Below, piece by piece: positions 1-6,899 of a DNA stretch of 23,732 nucleotides. The DNA comes from JBFMFH01 sp964481395 (lineage in GTDB: Bacteria; Acidobacteriota; Vicinamibacteria; Vicinamibacterales; JAKQTR01). Each line of letters starts with the position of its first letter. Position 1 is the first letter of the stretch. The stretch is taken from NCBI GenBank assembly GCA_964481395.1, contig CAYZYG010000079.1, forward strand, positions 1-23,732. Reading direction: 5' to 3'. The notes under the pieces were generated by a model. The model did not search any database. It had not been told where the DNA came from and saw nothing but the letters and a program-made list of their open reading frames with translations. Position numbers and translations under genes: made by a program.

Positions 1-834
1 GAGCGCCGCGACCAGCTTCTTTTTCACCTCGACGTCCCCGACCTTGCCGGCCCGGTACCGGGCCTTCAGGTCTTCGACCTCTGCCGTGTCCGGGTTGAAG
101 GCGTCGTGGTAGGTGAACACGGGATTCCCCTCGACGTTGCCCGGGATGTCCGCGCGGATTCGGTTGGGATCCGTGTACATCGACATCACCTTCTTCCGCA
201 CGGTGTCGGCGTCGTCCGCGAGGTCGATGGCATTGCCGTAGCTCTTCGACATCTTGCGGTTGTCGAGGCCCGGCAGGCGCGGGAAGTGGGTCAGGAGCGG
301 CTGCGGCTCGACGAAGACGTCACCGTAGAACGTGTGGAAGCGGCGCACGACCTCGCGCGACAGCTCGAGGTGCGGCACCTGATCCTCGCCCACCGGAACG
401 TACTGGGCGTCGTACATGATGATGTCCGAGGTCTGCAGGAGCGGGTAACCCAGGAAGCCGTACGTCGACAGGTCCTTTTCGCTCAACTGGTCGCGCTGCT
501 CCTTGTACGTGGGCACGCGCTCGAGCCAGGGGACGGGGATGATCATCGACAGCAGGAGGTGCAGCTCCGCATGCTCGGGGACCATCGATTGCACGAAGAG
601 CGTGCTCTTCTCGGGGTCGAGGCCTGCGGCAATCCAGTCGGCGAGGTTCGAGTACGCGAACTCCGCGATGTCGTCCGTGGCAGCGTACTCGCTCGTCAGC
701 GCGTGCCAGTCCGCGACGAAGTAGAAGCAGTCGTACCGATCCTGGAGCGGCACCCAGTTGTTCAGCGCGCCGACCAGATGACCCAGATGCAGGCGGCCGG
801 TCGGCCGCATGCCGGACAGCACACGGGGTTTCAC
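1..834 (-). CDS. trpS: tryptophanyl-tRNA synthetase, 3' end beyond the window
   Basis: Charges tRNA-Trp with tryptophan in the cytoplasm (class I aminoacyl-tRNA synthetase). The minus strand reads KPRVLSGMRPTGRLHLGH near the start, which contains the HIGH-type signature HLGH. It continues with FVADWHALTSEY, SDIIMYDAQYVPVGEDQ and the KMSKS loop (DNRKMSKSYGN). About 278 codons are visible; the usual length is about 330, so roughly 50 residues lie beyond the left edge. I chose the GTG at 834, which overlaps the stop of the upstream M50 protease gene by 4 bp (GTGA) and suggests translational coupling. An in-frame GTG at 843 would add three residues. Gene order protease-trpS is often followed by scpA/scpB in other phyla; that part is outside the window. 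Confidence 0.96.
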   Translation of the reverse strand, partial: MKPRVLSGMRPTGRLHLGHLVGALNNWVPLQDRYDCFYFVADWHALTSEYAATDDIAEFAYSNLADWIAAGLDPEKSTLFVQSMVPEHAELHLLLSMIIPVPWLERVPTYKEQRDQLSEKDLSTYGFLGYPLLQTSDIIMYDAQYVPVGEDQVPHLELSREVVRRFHTFYGDVFVEPQPLLTHFPRLPGLDNRKMSKSYGNAIDLADDADTVRKKVMSMYTDPNRIRADIPGNVEGNPVFTYHDAFNPDTAEVEDLKARYRAGKVGDVEVKKKLVAAL

Positions 835-1472
835 AGAAGCCACGACATCACCAGCGAATAGGGACCCACAATGAGCGTGCCCAGCGTACCGGTCAGCAGC
901 AGGGCGTAGAGCACCACGAAACCGTAGGGGCTGATCTTGTCCAACAGCGCGGCCCCCCTGGCCGGCAGCAGACCGGCCAGCACCCCCGACCCGTCGAGGG
1001 GCGGAATCGGCAGCAGGTTGAAGATCGCGAGCAGCACGTTGATCTCCAGCAGCCGGGCCAGGCCCTCGGCGAGGGGCGCACCGATCGCGACGGCCGGACT
1101 TCCCCCCGAAGCCGGAATGACCAGGCGGACGATCACCGCCGCGGCCACGGCCAGGGCCAGGTTGCTCGCCGGGCCGGCCGCCGCCACCAGCATCATGTCC
1201 CGGCGCGGAACGCGCAGCCGGCTCTCGTTGACCGGAACCGGCTTCGCCCAGCCAATCACCGGAACGTGCGTCGCAATCGCGATGAGCGGGAACACCACCG
1301 TCCCGATCGGGTCGATGTGGGCGGCCGGATTGAGCGTCAGGCGCCCCAGCGCCCGGGCTGTCGGATCCCCACACCGCCAGGCGGCCCACGCGTGAGACGC
1401 CTCGTGCACCGTCAGGGAGAACAGCAGGACCAGGAAGGCGATGACGATCTGCGCGATGTCGATGTCGAACAA
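831..1472 (-). CDS. site-2 protease family (M50) membrane metalloprotease
   Basis: Integral-membrane zinc protease of the short M50B type, 213 aa. The first helix carries the zinc motif HExxH (TVHEASHAW, about residues 21-29). It is followed by the family-typical GDPTARALGRLTLNP and IDPIGTVVFPL segments. The second catalytic motif is NLLPIPPLDGSGVL, which supplies the metal-binding Asp near the C-terminus. At least four hydrophobic segments are visible. It has no PDZ domain, unlike RseP, so its substrate cannot be predicted. The first available start is a TTG at 1472, because an in-frame TAG lies just upstream. A TAGCCT hexamer sits 9 nt before this TTG and there is no Shine-Dalgarno. It lies 96 nt downstream of uvrC and overlaps trpS by 4 bp. 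Confidence 0.93.
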   Translation of the reverse strand: MFDIDIAQIVIAFLVLLFSLTVHEASHAWAAWRCGDPTARALGRLTLNPAAHIDPIGTVVFPLIAIATHVPVIGWAKPVPVNESRLRVPRRDMMLVAAAGPASNLALAVAAAVIVRLVIPASGGSPAVAIGAPLAEGLARLLEINVLLAIFNLLPIPPLDGSGVLAGLLPARGAALLDKISPYGFVVLYALLLTGTLGTLIVGPYSLVMSWLL

Positions 1473-1509
1473 GAGACGATCAGGCTAGCATTCGCAGCCG
1501 CTCGGGGTC

Positions 1510-1526
1510 AAAAAACCGCGAGCGGT
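1510..1526 (-). terminator. weak candidate intrinsic terminator after uvrC
   Basis: On the minus strand, ACCGCTCGCGGT can form a 4-bp stem with a tetraloop. It is followed directly by six T residues (forward A-run 1510-1515). It lies 43 nt downstream of the uvrC stop and upstream of the M50 protease gene. The stem is short, so termination would be partial at best. The flanking GC palindrome near 1534-1545 (CCCCCCGGGGG) may add structure. Confidence 0.25.
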
Positions 1527-1568
1527 CGCCAACGCCCCCCGGGGGCCCGTCCGCGCGTGAACGGCCGT

Positions 1569-3497
1569 TCACCGCCGGACAAGCCCGGGGTTCGACCCGA
1601 CATTCGACCCGACAAAGTGCGCCAGGACGGCATCGGCTGCCCTCGTGCCCACCACGGCCGTCAGATCCTCCCGGCTGGCCCGGCGCACGCCAGCGACGCT
1701 GCCAAACGCCTCCAGCAGCGCCCTGCGCCGCCGGGGACCGACGCCCCGGATCAGATCCAGTTCCGATCGGAGGCGACGCGACGAGCGAACCCGGCGGTGG
1801 AAGGTGACGGCGAACCGGTGCGCCTCGTCGCGAATCTGCTGCAGCAGCCGGAGCGCCGGATGCTCCTCGGGCAGGACGATGGGGTCGGGACGATCGCGGG
1901 TCACGATCAGCTCTTCCGTCTTCGCCAGGCCGATCGCCACCAGATCAGCCAGTCCGAGCCGCTCGAGCGCCTCGTAGGCGGCCGACACCTGTCCCTTGCC
2001 GCCGTCGATCACGATGAGATCCGGCAGGCCACCTCCCTGCTCGCGGACCCGGCGGTACCGGCGAAACACGACCTCGCGCATGGCGGCGAAGTCGTCCGGA
2101 CCGGGGACCGGTTGAGTTCCCAGCCGATCCCCGATCCCGAGTCCCGGGTCCCGGGCGGCCGCGGCCGCTCCAGTGTCGCCACGGACGCGGTACTTGCGAT
2201 ACTCTCCTTTCCGCATCCGTCCGTCCTCGCAGACGACCATCGACGCCACGGTGTCGGTGCCGTGGAGCGTCGAGATGTCGAAGCACTCGATCCGCCGGGG
2301 AAACGCCGGCAGGGCCAGGATGACCCGGAGCGTGTCCAGGGCGTCGTAGTTGGCCACCGCCCCGCCGCTGAACCGGGCCTGGTAGGCGATGGCGGCATTA
2401 CGGGTCGCCAGGTCGATGAGCCCGCGGCGATCGGCGCTTCGCGGAAGGGTGATCTCGACCCGCCGGCCGGCCTTCCCGCTCAGCCACGCCTCCAGCACCA
2501 CGCGGTCCGGCAGCGCCACCGGCACGTGAATCTCCGGAGGAATGTCCCGGTCCTCGTAGAACTGCTGCAACGCCGCCTGCAGCACGTCGGCGTCCTCCGG
2601 GACGGCCGCCGGCAGCTCCTGTGCCGCCTCGCGCCCGTCATCGACCAGATCCACCCGCTCGACGACGCGACCGCCGCGCATCTGGAAAACCTGGATGACG
2701 GAACCCGAGGGCCCGCTCTTGACGCCGAACGCGTCGCGATCCCCGAGCCTGATGGTGGCCATCTTCTGCTGGCGGCCGGCGAGCGTGCGCAGCGTCCGCG
2801 CCGCGTCGCGCAGGTGCGCGGCATGCTCGAACCGCTCCTGGTCCGCCGCCTCCTGCATCCCGGCGTCGAGCTGGGACGCCAGTTCGTCGACCTGTCCCTG
2901 CAGCAGCATGCGGGTCCGCTCGACGGCCGTCCGATACGCGTCCGCCGAGCAGAGGGCCTCGACGCACGGCGCGGCACACCGGCCGATGTCGTACTCGAGG
3001 CACGGCCGCGGGCGGCGTCCGGTGATTTCCTCGCTGCAGGACCGGAGGCCGAACAGGCGGTGGCTCAGGCTCATCGTCCGGCGCGCAAGGCTGGCCGGCA
3101 TGAACGGCCCGGCGTACACGTCTCCATCACGCGCCACTCGGCGGGCCACCATCAGGCGCGGAAAGGCCTCGGTGACCGTGAGGCGGAGGTAGGGATAGTT
3201 CTTGTCGTCGCGGAGACGGATGTTGTACCTGGGCTGCCGCTGCTTGATGAGGTGGTTCTCGAGCGCCAGCGCCTCGACCACCGAGTCGGTGACGACGACG
3301 TCGAGCTGCTGAATCTCGGAAAGGAGGGCATCCATCCTCGGTGACGTGCCCCAGGCACCGAGGTACGATCGGACACGGTCCCGCAGGGAAGCCGCCTTCC
3401 CGACATAAAGCGTCGCACCGTCGCCGCCAGCGAACAAATACACCCCGGGCTGCTCGGGCAGGTGCGCGATTCTGGCCTTGAGGTCGCCGACAGGCAT
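1569..3497 (-). CDS. uvrC: excinuclease ABC subunit C
   Basis: Dual-incision nuclease of nucleotide excision repair, acting with UvrA and UvrB; 642 aa. The N-terminal GIY-YIG nuclease shows PGVYLF (17-22) and TLYVGKA (29-35). The predicted catalytic residues are Arg41 and Glu80 (ALALENHLIKQRQPRYNI). A UVR motif for UvrB contact follows (DQERFEHAAHLRDAARTLR). The C-terminal RNase H-like nuclease shows IECFDISTLHG, LPDLIVIDGGKGQ and HRFAVTFHRRVR, with Asp, Asp and His in the expected places. A helix-hairpin-helix (IRGVGPRRRRALLEAFGS) closes the protein. Between KYRVRG and DDFAAMREVV, about 20 extra residues (around 440-466) are encoded by a copy of a dispersed intergenic repeat (see 2126-2152). 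Start ATG at 3497; no clear Shine-Dalgarno. Confidence 0.97.
   Translation of the reverse strand: MPVGDLKARIAHLPEQPGVYLFAGGDGATLYVGKAASLRDRVRSYLGAWGTSPRMDALLSEIQQLDVVVTDSVVEALALENHLIKQRQPRYNIRLRDDKNYPYLRLTVTEAFPRLMVARRVARDGDVYAGPFMPASLARRTMSLSHRLFGLRSCSEEITGRRPRPCLEYDIGRCAAPCVEALCSADAYRTAVERTRMLLQGQVDELASQLDAGMQEAADQERFEHAAHLRDAARTLRTLAGRQQKMATIRLGDRDAFGVKSGPSGSVIQVFQMRGGRVVERVDLVDDGREAAQELPAAVPEDADVLQAALQQFYEDRDIPPEIHVPVALPDRVVLEAWLSGKAGRRVEITLPRSADRRGLIDLATRNAAIAYQARFSGGAVANYDALDTLRVILALPAFPRRIECFDISTLHGTDTVASMVVCEDGRMRKGEYRKYRVRGDTGAAAAARDPGLGIGDRLGTQPVPGPDDFAAMREVVFRRYRRVREQGGGLPDLIVIDGGKGQVSAAYEALERLGLADLVAIGLAKTEELIVTRDRPDPIVLPEEHPALRLLQQIRDEAHRFAVTFHRRVRSSRRLRSELDLIRGVGPRRRRALLEAFGSVAGVRRASREDLTAVVGTRAADAVLAHFVGSNVGSNPGLVRR
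2126..2152. repeat. GGGAYC-type dispersed repeat inside uvrC
   Basis: The 27 bases here match those at 6751-6777 (upstream of tdk) at 24 of 27 positions without gaps, counted by eye. Both begin GATCCCCGATCCCG and share CCCGGGTCCC at the end. The copy is read in frame within uvrC and encodes part of a Gly/Asp/Pro-rich stretch (DPGLGIGDRLGTQPVPGPDD). Related sequence occurs at 11267-11296 and 23654-23675. Confidence 0.75.
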
Positions 3498-3516
3498 GGA
3501 CTAAGATGACCCGGTT

Positions 3517-3533
3517 CTGGCCGTTTCGGCCAG
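3517..3533. promoter_or_regulatory. perfect 7-bp palindrome in the uvrC/phosphatidyltransferase divergent region
   Basis: CTGGCCGTTTCGGCCAG has two 7-bp arms around TTT. It sits in the 57-bp gap between the divergent uvrC (start 3497) and the phosphatidyltransferase (start 3555), so both promoters must lie close to it. It could be an operator for a dimeric regulator. The outer CTG...CAG recalls a LexA box, but the spacing differs from the proteobacterial consensus. An AT-rich CATTATAC follows at about 3540-3547 and may be the -10 region for the plus-strand gene. Confidence 0.3.
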
Positions 3534-3554
3534 TGTCCTCATTATACGGGCGCC

Positions 3555-4400
3555 ATGACGTTTACGGGCTTCATCGGGACGGTGTGCAACTTCCCCCTGC
3601 GGGCCATCATCTGGACGTCCGTGAAGCTCCGGATCTCCCCCAACGCGCTGACCCTGACCGGCGTCGTCATCAACGTAGTCGCCGCGTGGGAGCTGGCGCA
3701 CGGCCGGTTCATCTCCGCCGGCTGGTGGATGATCGTCGCCAACATCTTCGACTACATCGACGGCAAGGTCGCCGCGGACCTGAATCGCGTGACCGAGTTC
3801 GGCGCGTTCTGGGACTCGGTCATGGACCGGTTCTCGGACATCACGCTCTTCATCGGCCTCATCGCCCTCTACAACCGCATCGGGTCCGGCAGCGCGGACC
3901 TCGTCATCGTGACGTCGCTCGCGATGATGTTCTCCGTGATGACCAGCTACACCCGGGCCCGGGCCGAGTCGCTCGTCGAAAAGTGCAAGGTCGGGTTCAT
4001 GGAACGGCCCGAGCGCATCGTGCTGTTCATGATCGGGGCGTTCACGAACCGTATGGCGGCGGTGCTCTGGGTCATCTTGGTGCTGTCGGTCGTGACCGTG
4101 CTGGACCGGATTTTCTTCACGTGGCGGGAACTGAAGGCCGGCCGCAGCCTGGAGGCCGTGCGCGCCGGGACCGCCCCGCAGCCGCTCCAGCCCACCCAGA
4201 TGGGCCCGCTGAAGCGGGTCGTCACGCTGCCCGCCATCGTCGTCTGGCGGGCCCTGTTCTGGACCTACGAACGGGCCGGATGGCAGTACGACCTGATGGT
4301 TATTGCCATCCTGGGCTTCGTCTGGCTGACGCCGCCCGGATGGCTGAACGACCCCATGGCGCCGAACGGCCTCGGCCTGTGGCAATGGCTGGCGCGCTGA
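3555..4400 (+). CDS. CDP-alcohol phosphatidyltransferase family membrane protein
   Basis: Predicted to transfer a phosphatidyl group from a CDP-alcohol donor to an acceptor alcohol in the inner membrane; 281 aa, multi-spanning. The family signature D-x2-D-G-x2-A-R-x8-G-x3-D-x3-D is present as DYIDGKVAA (66-74) followed by G83, D87 and D91, so all four Asp residues are kept. The highly conserved Arg is Ala74 here. Which phospholipid is made (phosphatidylglycerol-phosphate, inositol-phosphate or other) cannot be told. About 80 residues beyond the core include one or two more hydrophobic segments near the C-terminus (MVIAILGFVWLTPPGWL). Start ATG at 3555 has no Shine-Dalgarno and an AT-rich box 6-7 nt upstream. 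It is followed 117 nt later by ku. Confidence 0.9.
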   Translation: MTFTGFIGTVCNFPLRAIIWTSVKLRISPNALTLTGVVINVVAAWELAHGRFISAGWWMIVANIFDYIDGKVAADLNRVTEFGAFWDSVMDRFSDITLFIGLIALYNRIGSGSADLVIVTSLAMMFSVMTSYTRARAESLVEKCKVGFMERPERIVLFMIGAFTNRMAAVLWVILVLSVVTVLDRIFFTWRELKAGRSLEAVRAGTAPQPLQPTQMGPLKRVVTLPAIVVWRALFWTYERAGWQYDLMVIAILGFVWLTPPGWLNDPMAPNGLGLWQWLAR

Positions 4401-4472
4401 GCGCGTCCCTGCGAGCCATTCCGCGAAAACCTGTAAACTACAGCCAGGCTCCGACCGACACATCCTGATAAT

Positions 4473-4487
4473 GCCCGCCGTGCGGGC
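4473..4487. other. small hairpin upstream of ku
   Basis: GCCCGCCGTGCGGGC forms a perfect 6-bp stem with a CGT loop, 30 nt before the ku start. No T-run follows, so it is not an intrinsic terminator. It may be structure in the ku leader. The rest of the 117-bp gap (4401-4517) shows only the ku Shine-Dalgarno AGGA at about 4511-4514. Confidence 0.3.
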
Positions 4488-4517
4488 GAGGGCGGGGTTC
4501 CGCCAAAGGCAGGACAC

Positions 4518-5390
4518 ATGGCCGCGCGACCGACGTGGAAGGGCTATCTCCGGGTCAGCCTCGTCAACATCCCCGTGAAGGTGTTTCCCGCGACGGACGC
4601 CGGCGCGACCATCAGCTTCAACCAGCTCCATGCCGAGTGTCAGTCACGCATCCAGCAGAAGAAATGGTGCCCCGCCTGCTCCCGCGAGGTCGCCAACACG
4701 GAGATCGTGAAGGGCTACGAGTTCGAGAAAGGGCGCTACGTCGTCGTGGGCGAGCAGGATCTCGACAAGGTGAAGCCCGAATCGACACGAGTGATCGATC
4801 TCGTCCAGTTCAGCGACCTCGGCGCCCTGGACCCCATCTACGTGGACAAGGCGTACTACCTGGCTCCCGACGGCCCCGTGGCAGCCCAGGCCTTCGCCGT
4901 GATGCGTGACGGGATGGCCGGCTTGGCCGGCATCGGCAAGCTGGCGCTGTACGGGCGCGAGTACTTCGTGGCGGTGCGCGCCCAGGGCCGGGGCCTCGTC
5001 ATGTACACGCTGCACCACGGCGCGGAGGTCCGGTCGATGGATGCCATCGACGAACTGCGCGACCTGCCGTCGGCCATCAAACCCCAGGAGGCCAGGCTCG
5101 CGAAGCAGGTCATCGAGTCGTTTCAGGGCGAGCTCAACCTCTCAGAGTTCAAGGACGAGTATCAGGCCGAACTGCGGCGCATCATCGACGCGAAGATCGC
5201 GGGCGAGGAGGTCGTCGCCACGCCAGCCGAGGTGTCGCCCAAGGTGGTCGACCTGATGGAGGCGCTCAGGAAAAGCCTCGACGCGGTGAGCCAGTCCAAG
5301 AAGAAAACCGCGAAGGCGGACCTGCCGGCGAAGGCCACCGCGAAAGTGACGAAGATCGACCAGCCGCGGAAACGGGCAGCCGGACGGTAG
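4518..5390 (+). CDS. ku: Ku family DNA end-binding protein (NHEJ)
   Basis: Homodimeric ring that binds double-strand DNA ends and recruits the ligase LigD in bacterial non-homologous end joining; 290 aa, typical for the family. The N-terminus reads WKGYLRVSLVNIPVKVFPAT. It then shows the Cys-containing segment FNQLHAEC...WCPACSREV and IVKGYEFEKGRYVVV. The core continues with DPIYVDKAYYLAPDG and a LIKPQE-like stretch (SAIKPQEARLAKQVI). The C-terminal 35 or so residues are a Lys/Ala-rich basic tail (KKKTAKADLPAKATAKVTK), as in Ku proteins that bind DNA internally. ATG at 4518 is preceded by AGGA. No ligD is in the window, so the partner ligase must be elsewhere. Confidence 0.97.
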   Translation: MAARPTWKGYLRVSLVNIPVKVFPATDAGATISFNQLHAECQSRIQQKKWCPACSREVANTEIVKGYEFEKGRYVVVGEQDLDKVKPESTRVIDLVQFSDLGALDPIYVDKAYYLAPDGPVAAQAFAVMRDGMAGLAGIGKLALYGREYFVAVRAQGRGLVMYTLHHGAEVRSMDAIDELRDLPSAIKPQEARLAKQVIESFQGELNLSEFKDEYQAELRRIIDAKIAGEEVVATPAEVSPKVVDLMEALRKSLDAVSQSKKKTAKADLPAKATAKVTKIDQPRKRAAGR

Positions 5391-5403
5391 GTCGGAACGA
5401 GAG

Positions 5404-5558
5404 CAGTAGACGGTCGTCAGTAGTCAGCAGACAGTAGACCGTAGTGAGGAGGCACGACCGCCCACGCACGACGCCCTCGTGTGGCCTCGCTTGAGGCTTG
5501 CTTGCCGCAGCGCACGCGTCGTCTACTGCCTACTCTCTACTCTCTACTCTCTACTATC
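5404..5558. repeat. AGTAGAC / TACTCTC repeats at a convergent gene junction
   Basis: This 179-bp gap (5391-5569) between two converging genes holds no gene. Its left part has three CAGTAG copies (5404-5440). Its right part has five tandem 7-mers of TACTCTC type (5524-5558: TACTGCC, three TACTCTC, TACTATC). The two sides are partly complementary, for example GCAGTAGACG on the left and CGTCTACTGC on the right (10 bp), so transcripts from either side could fold into a long-range stem. The array ends 11 bp past the stop of the minus-strand gene. Confidence 0.7.
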
Positions 5559-5569
5559 TCCTTCAGGTA

Positions 5570-6121
5570 TCAGAGATCCTCCCGCTCGTCGTGCCCCCCC
5601 AGATCGAGCGGTGTGTGAAAGTGCAGCCGATGATCCTTCACGCGATCGTGGAGGATATGTCTGGCCTCGCCGACCAGGTGGGACGGCACCTCCAGGCGCC
5701 ATGCGCGCCTGCGGTGTCCGGCCACGACGATCAGCGTCGGTCCCGGCTCGCGCCAGGTCGCCCCCGTGACCTCCTCGTACCGCAGGAACCCACGCTCGTG
5801 CCAGATGCCCCGCTCGTAGAACCCGCGCGTGATGCGGGACGCGAGCGGCTGGGCGTACGCGAAGTACAGGAACATCATCGCCTCGCCGTACACCTGGCGG
5901 GGATGCCAGCCGAGCGCGAACAGCTTGTAGACGATGAGCGCCCCGAGGGCCACGCCGATGAGGGCGTTGATCACGCTGAGGGCCTGCGGGGGAGCCTTCC
6001 AGACCAGGAGGGCGCCGCGGCGGACCCGCATGAAGCGCACGTACTGCGCGACGATGAGGAGATTGGCCGCCAGGAACCCGGTTCCCAGGACCACCATCAC
6101 GAGCGTCAGGGAATCTCGCAC
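5570..6121 (-). CDS. conserved hypothetical membrane protein
   Basis: I cannot name a function. 183 aa. Two clear membrane helices are about residues 5-28 and 48-70, with a third weakly hydrophobic stretch at 81-95 (AMMFLYFAYAQPLAS). A soluble domain follows, with alternating hydrophobic and charged stretches (GFYERGIWHERGFLRYEEVTG). It ends in a charged motif, LDLGGHDEREDL. The layout of a membrane part followed by an 'ERGIW...Y.EV..W' segment resembles DUF5673-type proteins; this is a weak analogy. Start is a GTG at 6121 with a good Shine-Dalgarno (AAGGGAG) 5 nt upstream. It lies 22 nt after tdk in the same direction, so the two are probably co-transcribed. Confidence 0.8.
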   Translation of the reverse strand: MRDSLTLVMVVLGTGFLAANLLIVAQYVRFMRVRRGALLVWKAPPQALSVINALIGVALGALIVYKLFALGWHPRQVYGEAMMFLYFAYAQPLASRITRGFYERGIWHERGFLRYEEVTGATWREPGPTLIVVAGHRRRAWRLEVPSHLVGEARHILHDRVKDHRLHFHTPLDLGGHDEREDL

Positions 6122-6143
6122 CGGACTCCCTTCTGGGGAACCG

Positions 6144-6737
6144 TCAGGCCTGGCGCGCGTGCTCGCCCGGGGATGACAGCGCCGGGTTCCAGCACCGCCG
6201 GCACCTCGCCTCGTACGTCCCCTGCGCGCCGAGCAGCAGCCGGTCGCTGCTCGCCACCAGGCGCTGGGTATGGTTGGCCGGATTGCCGCAGACCATGCAG
6301 ATCGCCAGCGTCTTCGTGATGTACTCCGCGATGGCCAGCAACTGCGGCATCGGCTCGAAGGGTTTGCCCAGGTAGTCCTTGTCCAGCCCGGCGACGATGA
6401 CGCGCCGGCCGGCGTCGGCGAGCCGGTTGCACACGGCCGGCAGGTCGGCGTCGAAGAACTGCCCTTCGTCGATCCCGACGACTTCGGTGTCCGCGTCGAC
6501 GTGCTCGACGAGGTCCGCCGACGAGGCGACGTTCGTGGACGTGATCCGCATCTCGCTGTGCGAGACGATCTCGTCCCGGCCGAAGCGGCTGTCGAACTTG
6601 GGCTTGAAGATCTGCACCTTCTGGCGGGCGATCTGCGCGCGGCGCAGACGGCGGATGAGCTCTTCGCTCTTGCCGCTGAACATGCTGCCGGTGATGACCT
6701 CGATCCAACCCGTATGCGTCGACCGTTCTCCGTCCAT
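6144..6737 (-). CDS. tdk: thymidine kinase
   Basis: Phosphorylates thymidine to dTMP with ATP (pyrimidine salvage, cytoplasm). 197 aa, the usual length for the bacterial type II (TK1-like) enzyme. The P-loop is GSMFSGKSEEL (17-27). The catalytic Glu is in VVGIDEGQFFD. The thymidine-binding lasso and zinc site appear as CMVCGNPANHTQRL and a later CRRC, giving the four-Cys zinc site. ATG at 6737 is preceded directly by a GGGAYC-type repeat whose last G-rich bases (TTAGGGCG) abut the start codon, so the repeat may provide the ribosome-binding context. A 22-nt gap links it to the downstream membrane protein. Confidence 0.97.
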   Translation of the reverse strand: MDGERSTHTGWIEVITGSMFSGKSEELIRRLRRAQIARQKVQIFKPKFDSRFGRDEIVSHSEMRITSTNVASSADLVEHVDADTEVVGIDEGQFFDADLPAVCNRLADAGRRVIVAGLDKDYLGKPFEPMPQLLAIAEYITKTLAICMVCGNPANHTQRLVASSDRLLLGAQGTYEARCRRCWNPALSSPGEHARQA

Positions 6738-6739
6738 CG

Positions 6740-6791
6740 CCCTAATCCCTGATCCCCGATCCCGGCCCCCGGGTCCCTGCCCTGTCGCCTG
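6740..6791. repeat. GGGAYC-type repeat running into a TCGCCTG-type repeat, truncated by the gap
   Basis: Forward strand: CCCTAATCCCTGATCCCCGA, then the CCCGGGTCCC block, then CCTGTCGCCTG up to the Ns. It begins within 3 nt of the tdk start codon. The same two families are adjacent again at 23654-23732, so they may form a composite element. The 27-bp core matches the copy inside uvrC. Confidence 0.75.
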
Positions 6792-6891
6792 NNNNNNNNN
6801 NNNNNNNNNNNNNNNNNNNNNNNNNNNNNNNNNNNNNNNNNNNNNNNNNNNNNNNNNNNNNNNNNNNNNNNNNNNNNNNNNNNNNNNNNNN
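6792..6891. other. assembly gap of 100 Ns
   Basis: Exactly 100 Ns, the conventional length for a scaffold gap of unknown size. The left flank ends TCGCCTG and the right flank begins CGCCTG, so the break lies in the TCGCCTG-type repeat between efp and tdk. Any gene hidden here is unknown. Confidence 0.98.
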
Positions 6892-6899
6892 CGCCTGCT

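Noticed and set aside
106..861. A plus-strand frame opposite trpS
   Set aside because: The minus strand reads TrpS with HLGH and KMSKS motifs through to the window edge.
1266..3344. A 692-codon plus-strand frame opposite uvrC
   Set aside because: UvrC is unmistakable on the minus strand; the plus frame is His/Arg/Asp-rich with no motif.
3517..3533. LexA (SOS) box before uvrC
   Set aside because: The outer CTG...CAG spacing is one base too long for the proteobacterial consensus and the LexA site of this lineage is unknown to me, so it was kept only as an unspecified palindrome.
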